From Aphis gossypii (lineage: Eukaryota > Arthropoda > Insecta > Hemiptera > Aphididae), in assembly GCF_020184175.1 (NCBI RefSeq), contig NC_065532.1:23870001-23934000 (forward strand): 64,000 nt of DNA. The letters run 5' to 3'. Within the stretch, counting starts at the first letter, position 1; each line of letters begins with the position of its first letter. The notes under the pieces are model-generated. The model was not told where the DNA came from. It made no database searches and saw nothing but the letters and a program-made list of their open reading frames with translations. Shown here one piece after another: positions 40,901 through 53,076 of this stretch. The position numbers and the translations under genes were made by a program.

Positions 40901-43588
40901 TAAGGTTGCTTCAAAATATATTTTCTTATTGTCATATACGTCCATTATAGTCAAAAAGAACTTCAAAAGTAGCACTTTGGGCTTAAAAATTTTTGCAAAT
41001 CAGAACTCATGTAATCACAGATTGATAACTGTTCAGAACTTATAAATACTATTATAGGATTAGGGAATCAATTCACAGATTTTCTTGATTGTAAATTTAT
41101 ATACTAAAGTTATTGTTACTTTGTTATTCACGATCTCTATGCCGTGTAGAAAAATGTAATCTATTGCAGGAAAAGTGGTGACTAATGCATAAATAATTAT
41201 CTAAAATAAAGCCTAGTAAATAAAAAATAATAATATATTATGTATAACTAGCTGACTTTGTGCACTTTGTTGCCTGTTAAAAATGCCAATTCTCTAATAT
41301 GATTCGAACTTTGTTTAATTTGTTATTTAATATTCGGTTTAACGGTGTTCAAAATTTAGACATTTTCATTGATCATTTTAAATCTCAAATAACTTGTGCA
41401 AGCACAACTTAAAAATGTGAATTTTGTAAAATACTTTCTTATTCCACACTGAATTTTTGGTAAGAATGTATTGTGTTAATTGCAAGCCTCAATCTATCAT
41501 TGTTCAGACTTTGCGTTTACCAGTCAATGACTTAGTCAGGTTATATTATAGCCATAAAGCTTAGTATTGACCTTTAAACTCTTATGATTATGGGAACAAT
41601 ATTAGTGATGGGAGTTTCTGACTAGTTTTGACTATCGATAGTTTATAAAACAACCAAGTGATTTTTTGATTGAATAGATATTTTTAAACCTCGATAGTTT
41701 TCATTCAGTAGTGTGATTATTCTGTAAGTGTAAACTATCTACTGAATGAATCACTCGATAGTTTCAATAGTATTGGTACATTCGATAGTTTATAGAAACA
41801 TCGAATAAATAGATAGTTTTCACTCGATAGTGCCCATCACTAAGCAATATATTATCAGGTAAGCAATCGACCTATGGTGGATTGCCGACCCCGCGAGATG
41901 TGTACGTTAGTTTATAATTTCTTACCCTTAGGTATCTTCGATATCTCATCAGGCTCTGGGTTGATTATTATTTAAGTATACTTTCCAGTATACATATATG
42001 TTCATAATATACCTCTATTTTACTTAAAATTTATATTGTTAATCAATGTTCAGTGAGAAATAAATAATAATATTTTTTTAATATTTATTTTGTTGTTTTA
42101 GATCCAGTTGTAAAAGAGCAGTCTCGAATTAATTTGGGCACATCGTCTGTTTCTCCAACACCAATTACAGGTACTTAATAATTATGATTAAAAATAAATG
42201 TAGTATTCATTGTAACTGTTATTATTCAACTTTTTACCATTAATAACGTGTAAAATACATTTAACTGACATGTTAAATGTGAAGTTGTTCAATATTTGTA
42301 TATATTGAAAATTTTAATTATAATTTGTACCAATTACTACTATAATTTATGATCATGTATTTATTAAATAAATTATCTGTTTTGTAAATTATAATTAAAT
42401 AACAATTAAATTAAGTCTTAATAAGACTTCTTAAGTTAATTCAAATAATAATTAAACATTTAAATTAATTGAATGTTTTACTAAAAAAATATTAATACAT
42501 TTTATTTTTACTTTAATTTTGGTAATTTTCTTCAATATGCAATATCATCTTATACCTTTAACATGAGTTAACATTTAAAAAATACTTGAAGTCTCATCAA
42601 AATGTAATATGTTTTATTATAAATGTATCAATTGTAGATCATTAGGTATACCAAATTACTATTATTGCTGTTAAAATAAGTTATTTACAATGTATATTTT
42701 TAAATTGTAAGTTACTTTAGATTTGGTTATAATTTTAAAAAATGTGATATTTTTATAAATTGTATTTAATTATTAAATTAAAGTGTTCTGTACTTCAAGT
42801 ATGTTATATTACTCTTTAATACCTTTGTTATTTTAGACAAATAGATATTAAATTTTTATTTCATATAATATACAGTTTTTTAAATAATGGTTGAAGTCAA
42901 ATTTATATAACTAAGCATTTTTTATAAAATAATAATTTGAAGTATCTGAACATTAACCAAACTTATGTTTTGTTTTGAAAACTTAAAACATAAATTTTAT
43001 GTATATCTATTTATAATTTCAAAAAATTGTCACACATATTTTATTAAGCAAATGTACAAACTTGCAATTCTTGAATGTTTCTTTAACTAATGTTTTGTTT
43101 ATTTAAATTACTAAATAAAATTATTTTTCTAAAACATTGTTCATGAATGTTCTGATAAATTGAAATAAGAGATGTGAATTATAATACAATGTTAACATAT
43201 TTAGCTGGAAGATAATAAAGAAGAGGTTTAGACTTTTAATTAGTATATTCAAATATCTTTATTTAAAATTCTCTTCTTTACTAAATAAATCAAGTGTGCA
43301 CTATTAACTTTTTAAAGATATGGCTAATAATCTCAATCATTGTAATATTTGATAATTATCCATGAATCCAACAAGTGTATCTTGCTCTTAAAAAAAAAAA
43401 ATATTAATATCTATCATTACTATTAAATTTTAAATTTAATAAAATCTATTAAAATCCTAATTTTTTAATCAATATACTAGTATTGTTATTATATACAAGT
43501 GTCTTACTATTTTAGTTTTAAAATCAATTTTTTTTTAGCAGGTGGGAACGGAATAACTTCTCCAAATGCTGTTGGCGTTCTACAGTGA
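37942..43588 (+). CDS. CkIIalpha: Casein kinase 2 catalytic subunit alpha, complete, eight coding exons
   Basis: Encodes the constitutively active Ser/Thr kinase CK2 alpha, which phosphorylates acidic sites and joins a beta dimer in the nucleus and cytoplasm. Coding exons are 37942-38036, 38711-38822, 38902-39114, 39301-39495, 39561-39763, 39855-40003, 42102-42170 and 43539-43588. All junctions are GT-AG and all phases agree, giving 361 residues. Visible motifs are the N-terminal VYADVNSHKPREYWDYE, the glycine loop GRGKYSEV (about 44-51), the ATP lysine in VVKILK (Lys66), the CK2 basic cluster KKKKIKRE (about 72-79), HRDVKPHN with catalytic Asp154, DWG at 173-175 in place of the usual DFG (typical of CK2), and GPELL. 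The start is the first ATG and matches the family N-terminus MxLPSRARVY. The length lies between fly (about 336) and human (391), the difference being the C-terminal tail. The catalytic core looks intact. Identification is very secure. Confidence 0.98.
40004..42101 (+). other. Large CK2 alpha intron 6
   Basis: Bounded by TTTT/GTAAGT at the left and TGTTGTTTTAG at the right, splitting a Tyr codon (T/AT). It is about 2.1 kb long and AT-rich, and it carries one hAT-type MITE described separately. No coding exon was seen inside on either strand. Confidence 0.9.
41603..41842. mobile_element. 240-bp hAT-type MITE in CK2 alpha intron 6
   Basis: The perfect 10-bp inverted ends TAGTGATGGG and CCCATCACTA are flanked by AACAATAT (left) and AGCAATAT (right), a 7 of 8 match typical of hAT target duplications. 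Inside, the word TCGATAG occurs five times on the plus strand, with further TAGATAG variants, giving an array-like interior. It is noncoding and sits well away from the splice sites. Confidence 0.78.
42171..43538 (+). other. CK2 alpha intron 7
   Basis: About 1.4 kb of AT-rich sequence between ACAG/GTACTT and a long T tract ending TTTTTTAG. The acceptor is a tandem AGCAG, so two splice positions three bases apart exist. No other feature is visible. Confidence 0.85.
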
Positions 43589-44110
43589 GTTCCTCGATGT
43601 GACAATGCTGCTTTTTTTGCTTTGGACAAAGTTAATGAAAAAAAAAACTTAAAAAAATCAACACCTTTTTCTCAGGAATATCACACTCAAAAACAATTTT
43701 GTTTTTTATTTTTTACTTGTATTATTTCTATTAAAAAAAGGTTATTATTTAATGTTTAGGTCTTTTGTGTATAAAACAGTAATATTTTTCATGCTACAAC
43801 TGTGCAAAAAATGTATTTGTTGTACATATTCCTACCCACCACACTCAATAATGAAAAACTAAACTGATGGACATTATTAATTTTCTATTATTATTTTTAA
43901 ATTCCGCAGTGATAACAATATGAAAATACTAGCCAATCAGCTCCTGCTCTTCTATGTAATTTATTTATATAACACATTGTGTTTGTTGCCTTGTTACATT
44001 AAAAAAATGATATAATATATATTATAAAAAAATATATATATATTTTACAACATAAATAATGTAAATAGATAGCTATGATTATAACAATAAATTACGTTAA
44101 AAATAATAAA
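43589..44110 (+). terminator. CK2 alpha 3' UTR with candidate poly(A) signals
   Basis: AT-rich sequence follows the TGA stop. AATAAA hexamers occur at 44086-44091 and 44105-44110, followed by a T-rich stretch, a usual cleavage-site context. Further AT-rich hexamers downstream mean that longer 3' ends are possible. Confidence 0.5.
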
Positions 44111-46898
44111 TAAAAATTTCCCTTTTTTCATTTGGTCAATAGTGTTTATTTAATTTTAATTTTTAGATTTAAAATGTTTAAATTATTTCTCATGTATTTT
44201 ATAAGTAGTTTTTGTATTTAAAAAGTATATATATTATATAATACCAAATGTTCACGGGTAATCGACAGGAATTTCTTTAACATTTAAATAACTTGATTAA
44301 CATTTTTCCTAATTCACTGAGAATGTTTTTGTTACAACCGATACTTATTGTGGCTTTATATATTAAATGCCACTCCTAAGTTTTTGTTTTTCATATTAAA
44401 ATAAACAAAATATATGTTGTATAGATTATTATATATTTTATATATCCGTGTACTAATCCTCCAGATAATATTTTAGTTGCTTACCTGTACATTATTTACT
44501 CTGTGATTTCGAATTTAAACACATTTGATTAGTATGTTGAATGTCACTGTGATCAAAATATTTATTTTCAAAAATGTATTTAATAATTATTTTTAGCTAG
44601 CTCTTACTAAAAATTATTAAAAATGTGTTCATATTAAGATGGCTAGTGATGTTTGATAATAATTAAAAGAAACTGATTGGTACCTAGATGAGTAAATTTA
44701 ACAAGTAACAACATTTTGTTTTGAGTTTGTAGGGTTGTAAGGTACTAATAATTAAGTGAAGAAAAAAAGGAGTTTTAATATTACATTTTAATATTTTATG
44801 AATTTTTGATTAAAGCTTAATATCTCTGTTATTTGAGTAGGTGTACTTCAGCATAATTCTCAAGTACTTATTTATTTAATAATTATAATAAAGAGAAAAA
44901 GTTAAATTAATTTTATCTATTGCAATAACAATTTATTGACAAAAATGCTATTATAGTTTCAGTGTGAAGACCTCACAAATTACAATACAATTTCAATCTA
45001 ATATATATTATTTGTTTAAATATTTCGAGAGTAGATCATTTATATTAATTAATCTCAAGTCATTTTTATATTCTGTGATTTATTCAACGAATTTGAGCCT
45101 TTTGGAATTGCTAATTTTATGTGTGATTCGATATTGAATAACGAAAAAATTGTTAATCTGTGTCATGTTTACAAACTACGATTAAAGATATCTTTAATTG
45201 TGTTACAAAGTACAAACTATTATTAATGTTGAAATTAATAAAATAAGTGCAACGTTTATAGGAGAGCAGGAGGATCGACATTGGTAAGAAACAATTTTGA
45301 TGTCTACGGGTTAGTTAACCAAATAAGAGTAAGTAGTGTTGCATACTTACCTATTTGAACGTGATAGGATCAAATTTATGGTGCTTCAAAATTTAAGTTG
45401 TATACGACCAAATAGCAAGCTTACCTACTTATTAGTTATTACCCATCTGCATTCTGCTCAAATATTACAAGCTTGCTGTTGACGGAAAATATTTTATAAT
45501 AATGGATTGGCTATTAGTACCTAAGTAGGTACCTACTTTCACTGTCTTAGACCATATATACAAATTACGTCTCATGATTATTCATATTCATACCTACTTC
45601 GTTAAATTGTATTATCTATTGATGCCAAATGCCCAAATATTATTATTATTATTTACTAGAGCAAAGACTTAAATGCCCTAAACAATCGTCAATCATCGAC
45701 TACCTATATGCATTAAAAATTTTAAATGTCCTAAAATAACTAGAAAGTTTTTTAACATTAATGTTACTAAAGAAATGAATAGAAAGTGCTGCAGTGTTCA
45801 TGTCAAACCTAAAACAATCAGTGATCTATAACAAATATACAAATTACAAAATATGTTCTAGAATTCTAGATAAACGACATCAGCGCCGGATTGGCAAGAT
45901 AAATCTCCAGACCAATCCGGTCCCGAACTACATAATCAAATGTCGTACTGTTGACCAGTTGACCACGTAGGTATTTTCCGGAAATCGTGATTACACATAA
46001 GTATTAAACAAAAATAGACGTAATAATTAATGGTTTGATAAACTTTGCAATAATCTAAATACCTACAGACCTACCTGTAGGCGCGGATCCAGGGGTTTCA
46101 AGTAGTCGAAAAAGTAGTGACTCTCTTGCACTGAAATCGCCTCCGAAAGCTATAATTAATCGATTTAGGTATAACCTTATACATATTATTGACTAGACAT
46201 ATTAAATGAACTGAGAAAATAAATGATAACGTCATATAATTTTAATATTTTATTAAATAGACTGACAGCTGTAATAATAATAAAAATAATAGTGTATATG
46301 TATATATGATAAAAATTAAAATTTAAGTTTGTTATATTGTATTATCGTATTTAGCTTCGTGGCTTAAATTTATTTGCCAATGGTTTTAAGTAGGTATTGC
46401 AATTTTGCAATTATTTCATTCGTGTTTAATTTATCTTTTAAATAATTAATAAAATTTGTTTAATTTTTTGTGACTGACCTAATAAATTTGGTTTCCATTA
46501 ATTTTGATGATTAAAATTAATATTACTGTATATCTAACTGCATTGATTTTTATATAACCAAAAATTTATAAATATGAGGGTGAGTTGATGAAAAATTAGA
46601 ATTATATTTAGGTACTGTGAAATGATTCTCAAAAATAATATTTTTGAACATTACGTAAATCTATATACCTAATACTTAATAGATAGTTCATGTAAAACTA
46701 TCGATAATCTAAACTCTAAAATATGGTATGGGAGGCAATTCGAATAGACTGGGTATACTCGAATTGCCTCCGAAAACACCCGGACTGTCCCGGAGCCCGG
46801 AGGTAATTCGAGTGTCGTCGTGTGAATAAACCTTTAGACGCCTTTTCCTACTCCACCACTATCCACAACTGACGTGAGTCACGACGGATTGTTATCGC
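44111..46898. other. AT-rich intergenic stretch with transposon ends and hairpins
   Basis: Contains a short exon-like block near 45263-45284 (GTTTATAG, 22 bases, GTAAGA) without other support, palindromes and a hairpin at 45857-45920, an orphan end near 46080 (GGCGCGGATCCAGGGG) and a strong hairpin at 46731-46771. Confidence 0.4.
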
Positions 46899-47195
46899 CG
46901 GGGCCTAAAATTGTGTGCAGTAGCAAATTTAAAAGTGTGCATTACTTTTTGTACTTTAAGTGAAGTTATTTTGTTTTTAATTTTAAAATTTTTACTTATA
47001 TAGGTATCAAGAACTTTTATAGAAGATTCTCTTAGATTGTATTTATTATAACTAATTATTAATAAATACCAAAAACAATTATGCTACGAAGTTATATGTG
47101 ACATGTGTACTCCTAAGTCTATGTTTATTATTTAAAAATATTTTGGAGTATGGAATTGGGTGTGCAGAAGCAAAATACCCTAATTTTAGGCCCTG
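46899..47195. mobile_element. 297-bp hAT-type MITE with 8-bp target-site duplication
   Basis: Left end CGGGGCCTAAAATT and right end AATTTTAGGCCCTG form an inverted repeat with one mismatch, followed inward by GTGTGCAG.AGCAAA on both sides. The flanks GTTATCGC (46891-46898) and GTTATCGT (47196-47203) match at 7 of 8 bases. An open frame reading out of the right end is a by-product of the element and not a gene. Confidence 0.78.
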
Positions 47196-49885
47196 GTTAT
47201 CGTTGCAGTTAACTTATTGTAACACGATTACACCAACCCTATTCATTTATATTCGCCATGAAGTTCGAACAAACAGAAATGGAAATATATTTTGATTGTT
47301 GCTCGTCGCACAGTGTACTTTTGCATGAAATTATTAAAATTATAGCAAGTGTACCTAACGATGTTACCTATTATTTTTACATTTTATTTTATTAATCTAG
47401 TGTAGTAAAACTGTAGGCGTGGCTTAGAAAAAAGTTTCACTTGAAGTTCATATTTTACAAGAAACTTTATTAACCTAATAATAATATAACCATGGTTAAG
47501 TCTAACGACTCTAACGCGTGTGTGCCGTTGTTCAATAATTGCTATTCGAGGTCGCATTCTAGGTTAGGTTAACGTAGACGAAAATACCGCGGTCGTCGCG
47601 ATAACAACCTTGAAAAATTTATGTGTAAATATTATATTATAATATAATTGTTTGGTTTTGGTTTTGGCTTTGGTACTTATCTGTCTTTTCTCCATAATTC
47701 TGAGTATGAAAACAATTTTTTTCGAGACTTGAGAGTTTAAGTAAATGGTAAACAACAATAATCGTCATCGATTATTTTTTTGGATAAAATCTTGGAAGAA
47801 AAATAAACCAAAAATGTATTTTAACACATTAGTATAAATAATATTGAATATAAGAAGCAAGTTTGTACATTATTCAGCTTATAAAGGTATAAATTGTTTG
47901 TTTATATAGATTAATATTTGATATTTTAAAATATGAATAGTATGCAAACCTAAAGTTTTACATGGAAATTTTAAATTGGATTAAAAATGTGTATAATACG
48001 TCAATACTACAATCCAATATCTATTCTGTAAGTACCTACTTAAAAAAATATTTAAATTGCATTTTATATAGTGTTGTATAAGTTAAATTAGTAGATGAAT
48101 ATCTAAAAAAATATCTTAAAAATAATTACTTGTGGAAAGGAAAAATATTTACTAGCAGGTGTGTCAAAAAAAATTGCCAAGGGATAATAGTCAGTAAAAT
48201 AGTGTAAATATAAAATCATGTCTTTGAGTGTATCATTAATTTATACATTTACGATTATAGTTAACAAATAGGTACCTACTCAGATTTTATTTGACGTAAA
48301 GGTCAAATTATTATGTCAAAAACATAGCTTATTAAATTTGGTTTTGTTAGTCGTCACACGTAGGTAGACTTGGTTAACTAAACGGAACAACGGATATTAA
48401 AATTTCTATTATACTTTAATGCAGTAATGCACACAGATTTACATTTTAATTTTTCGACCATACGAAAAACTGTCTTTTGAACTAATAATTGTTCAAACGT
48501 GTACTATTTGAACATGTGTTACAGTAACTGGCAACTGTCATTACAGGCTCATCAAAACCTTGGTCATCTGTTTTACTTTACACCCATAGGTGCAAATAGG
48601 AGGGGGGCTTAGGAGGTATTAGCACCCCCCTATTAGGTTTATATAGAATGCATCTTTAAGATGGGAATTGTTAGGAACTTAGGAACTATAATTATTTTGA
48701 AATACTTACACAATTGTCAATTTCACTAAAATGTTATAATCAAAAGACAAGTACCTATGTAGGTACCTACTTATTAGTACTTAAGTTTGTTAAAATACTT
48801 AAAAATGTGTATGATAGAAACTGACACATCATGATGTGTCATAACCCATAAGTATATTATAAACTGCAATTTATAAATTTGAGGAACATCAGGAGATCTA
48901 AGTTATATCTACTGAATTTATTATATAATACATTTATTCGGTAGGTAGATGTGGTAACAGTTGGAGATGTATAATTTATTCTATACAATATATACATTAT
49001 GTTTTACACACTCATAGGCGTAACTATATAAATGAAGGCTATTAGTGCTTAGTACACTCAAATAGTTATATACCTACTTACACAGATATTTGCTTCATTA
49101 TTAGACATTAGCTTTTACATCATAGGTACTATATCTTATCATATCATAGTCATTTGGATAGTACCTATCGCGGTGGAAACTCGTCCACCGATATTATTGT
49201 AATGGAGTGTGTACTATCCTACCTATATTGGCTATATTTTAACCATGTTCCACCTGTACTCATAAATTTATTTTATTATAACTGCAGTCTGCAGCTGATA
49301 TTGTATAATATACATCTATACGTGTTTTCAAATTTAAAAGAAAATAATGAAATAATTTGGGTAAATAATGCGTGTACACTGTACAAAGTCCAACACGACT
49401 ACCTAATAATAATAATAATAATAATAGTATAATAGAGACCTGCGTGTAGTAGTACACGCGTTATTGTATCGACTAACCCCTCGTTTTTATCTCCTGAAAT
49501 AAACAATTATTATTGTTTGTTACGTGCACACATCGTTGGCGACTCGCCGCTGCGCGGTGGTGCCCGCCACGTGACCATGGACTGTGCTTTTGACAGCCGT
49601 TCGTGCACACATGCACATATCCCGCAACGTTGTTACAACATTTTACATCAAGTTATATAACATAATATTATCATCCGGTCTGGATCCGGCACACACGATG
49701 CACATAATATCTCGTACCTACCCATAATATAACGAACAACGCAAGCCCGCTGTAGTATAACGTCAGTTGACTGTTATTATACACTGTTACAGTCTATTAG
49801 TCAGTTAGGTACGCTGTATTGCTGTAATATGCTACTCTATGTGATATAACATTATAACTTATAACTCATATAAGTATTATACAAC
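47196..49885. other. Intergenic stretch with probable element relics
   Basis: CATAGGTGCAAATAGGAGGG (about 48586) followed by CACCCCCCTATTAGG, and CATAGGCGTAACTA (about 49014), look like remains of hAT-type ends. The block 49500-49620 is CpG-rich (CGCCGCTGCGCGG). No gene recognised. Confidence 0.4.
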
Positions 49886-50336
49886 CAAGCTCGGATTAAG
49901 GGGGGGGGGGGCACGGTTCCGGGGCCCATTGATTTTGTAAAAATAAAATATATGTTTTTAATGCGTTTAAAATAGTTTAAAAAAAAATTATTTTATTGAG
50001 TATAATAGGTAAATTTAACATCATTAATGATAGTATATTCAGAAAATGATATTTTTAAATCGATCGATTTCAATGAAACTATTCAACAATTTGCAAAAGA
50101 AAAATATTTAACCCTTATGTATATATGTATATTATATATATATATATTATACACGTTTATGTATAATAAATTATTACATAACTATTAATTTATATTTTGT
50201 TTTGTTTATGTACAACATTATACACTAATAGACAGTCTTTAAAATGTAATGATGAATTTTTTTGAAAATAAAGTTGAAAGGGAGCCCACTTAGTTGATGG
50301 TGTCTTGGGGCCCAATCGATACTTAATCCGGGCTTA
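49886..50336. mobile_element. 451-bp non-autonomous element with GGATTAAG inverted ends and 11-bp direct repeat
   Basis: Left end CAAGCTCGGATTAAG and right end CTTAATCCGGGCTTA are inverted copies. Next inside are a 12-base G run with GGGGCCCATTGATT at the left and TTGGGGCCCAATCG at the right. Both flanks carry TATTATACAAC (49875-49885 and 50337-50347). The ends resemble hAT-like families with CCGGATTAAG termini, but an 11-bp direct repeat is longer than the usual 8, so the exact border may be shifted. No coding sequence. Confidence 0.65.
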
Positions 50337-50347
50337 TATTATACAAC

Positions 50348-53007
50348 TATAATAATATATCAGTCGTTAATACAGCATGATCAACGTTCAGTGTATTTGT
50401 GCTAGTCAATTTAGGTATTGGGTATTATCCCCACCTAATATAAAACATTGCAGTAGTCAATTTGTAGCAAAATCTAAGTCGATACCTAGAATACCATTGA
50501 TTATAAACGAACATGTTTCGATAGCGTAGAGTATATGAGTATACTATTTTATTTAGATATATCGTGAGAAAATAGATACTATAATAGTGTAATATATAGA
50601 ATATTTCATTTTAAAATTTATAGATTCGAACGTAACGATGGTGAGACACTGTATAGGATATTATTAAAATTATTATAATATTACACGACATTATGCATTA
50701 GTTCAATCTATAGATGTAGGCGTTGCAATAGTCTGTGCTTGTCAAAAACTAATCGACAGCGACGCCCGCCCATACTCGCCGCGGGTGTTTACACGACACA
50801 CGCTCGTATCGCACATCCCGTGACAGTAATTATTGACAAATGACAATGATGGTCACTGCTGCTGCTGCTGCTATTACTGTAGGTACCCATTCCCTTTCCC
50901 ACCGGTATACCCGGAGATTGTAGCTTTCGCAACATTTAAATCGCCATTATAATAAAAACAGTACATTATTTTTATTATCTACCGTCGTCGATCATAATAT
51001 ATCATTTTATATTATATACCTACAATTATATATTATTAGAATTTTGATTTATTTACCTAATCATCACATTTTTTTAAAAAAATAATTGTCCACTAAATTA
51101 TATAGGTACAGATACAGTAAAAAAACCTTGTATAAAAAACAAATATTTTAATATATTATTTATTATAATATAATGGTTAGAGACAATATTTTTATTTTTA
51201 TGATACCGCTAAATGTCAATAATTACACATAATAGAGCATTACTATTTAGATACTTATGATTTTTCCTGACAGTTCATAATAGGTATTAGGTATATAAAC
51301 GCTACTTCTCGAATGCGCGACTCACGGATGTCGGGATGTTGTTAACAATTTATCGCCGCTATTTAGTTAATCTATAATCTATATGATCTAAAATCGCCAC
51401 TGTCGTTTTCGTCTTTCAGCAGAAGTTATTTCAAAATGACAAACGCTTTATACTAAATCTATATGGTATAAATGCATGTGAATCAATACATTTTTATGAA
51501 CAATATTATTTTATCCGTTATTCAGCTATTTATCAAGAGATTATATCCAATAATCCGTCAAATTATTGTGATTGTTATTTTTAGTGGTATTATACTTGTA
51601 TACTATATAGTATATATGTATTTAGTGTTTTATGGCATTCAATAACTGCTTAAATTTCTGTCAAAACGCCAATGTTTATGATATAAAAATTGATTCATTT
51701 TCTTTATGACGAAAATCAATAAATAATATTTTAGTATTATTAGATGAATAATAAATTCTACGTTCACATTATTAACAATTTCACTTGCGGTTATCCGTGA
51801 AGTGTGAATTGACTTATTGGATAATTTAAATGTGAGATTATTATTTAGGGTATCTATGAGGATTTTATTGTTATTTGATTTTGAACCAAGTTATAATAAA
51901 GTTATGAAACATGGTTTATTTCATTCTATATTATTATACTCATTATTCATAAAAAAAAAAACATATAAATAATAAAAAGATATAGGTACAAGTATCGATA
52001 TATAAGCTATGAAAAAATTATTTTAACTTACTGCGCCCTTTTTGGTTCTACGATTTTCTCGTCATTTATTAAGTTTATCAACATTTCCTTTGTGTTTTTT
52101 TTTTTGATAGATATTTCCTTCGTCGTTTTTTATTAGTAAAACGTTTTCCATCATAAAAAGAATGGTATAAAACGAATACGTAATATTACAAATTATAATA
52201 CAAAATAGTAGGAGCTGCAGGTAATTATTATAGTATAGCAATTAGCATCTATTCTATCAAATGGCGCAATAGCCAAAAATAAATATGCTATAATATCAAC
52301 AGCATATTATTTATATGTTGTTGAGAAAATATAAGTCTATTTTGGCAAAAAATACATTCGGGTCGAATCCCCTTAACACAAAACTTAGTATTAAAATTTT
52401 AATAACTTTTTTCGTAATTTAAATATCAATAAAAGTCTTTAAAGTACCCTAGATAATAATCATACGTTTGAATTTTCTGATCAATTAATATTCAATTAAT
52501 TTAAATTTAAATTTAAAAAATAACATAGTAAAATGAATTGTTATAAATTATAATCGTAGAATTTTCTATATGTTTGCTCTACATTTATAAAACAGAAACA
52601 ATAGTTGTAGGCAACTTTAATAACACACTCGAGTGTGGCGTTATCTTAATAAATATTATTGAGTAGTTTATTATTTGAAAATGTTTAAACATAAAAATAC
52701 AAAAATGCATTTTTATTTCAAAATAACAATGTAATTAATTACGTAGAAAATTAGGTTACAAAATATGATTTGTAGTGATGTATGAATAGTATGATTGATA
52801 TGTAAAATTATATAAAATGAACGCTAGAAGTATAATGTATTTTAAAATACATATCATAAATTCATAAATATTTTTAATAAGCCCAAAATTATTTTCTACT
52901 TTCATATTTGAGCACTCAATATTAATAAACATTATTTTACTCTTTAGAATATTATAATAAGTTATTAACAACAGGTATATAAGCTAATAGGCTGTATAAT
53001 ATTTTAG
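50348..53007. other. AT-rich stretch with CpG-richer block at 50.75-50.95 kb
   Basis: The block around 50750-50950 has CpG words, a GCT repeat and an ATG-led short frame (50846-50882) ending at a weak donor AG/GTACCC. It could be a first exon, but support is weak. The remainder is AT-rich and holds no recognised gene. Confidence 0.4.
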
Positions 53008-53076
53008 TATACACGCCGCCAGACAACATTGAAACAAGAGGTGCTGCCGAAAACATCAAAATTCCGGATGTACAGA
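53008..53076 (+). CDS. Candidate internal coding exon of an unrecognised gene
   Basis: A 69-base block lies between a good acceptor (TAATATTTTAG) and a perfect donor (GTAAGT). In the frame that starts with two bases of a split codon it reads YTPPDNIETRGAAENIKIPD then VQ, and ends one base into a codon. Its codons mostly begin with a purine, a usual sign of a true frame. A second frame is also open through the block but has less natural composition. GC content is well above the flanks. I do not recognise the family. It may join the block at 57417-57445, with which its phase agrees. Confidence 0.4.

Noticed and set aside
47098..47295. 65-codon plus-strand frame
   Set aside because: It runs out of the right end of the MITE at 46899-47195 and crosses its border, so it is not a gene.
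52360..52385. tRNA-like GGGTCGAATCCCC
   Set aside because: The T-loop lacks the second T and no cloverleaf can be drawn with the flanks.
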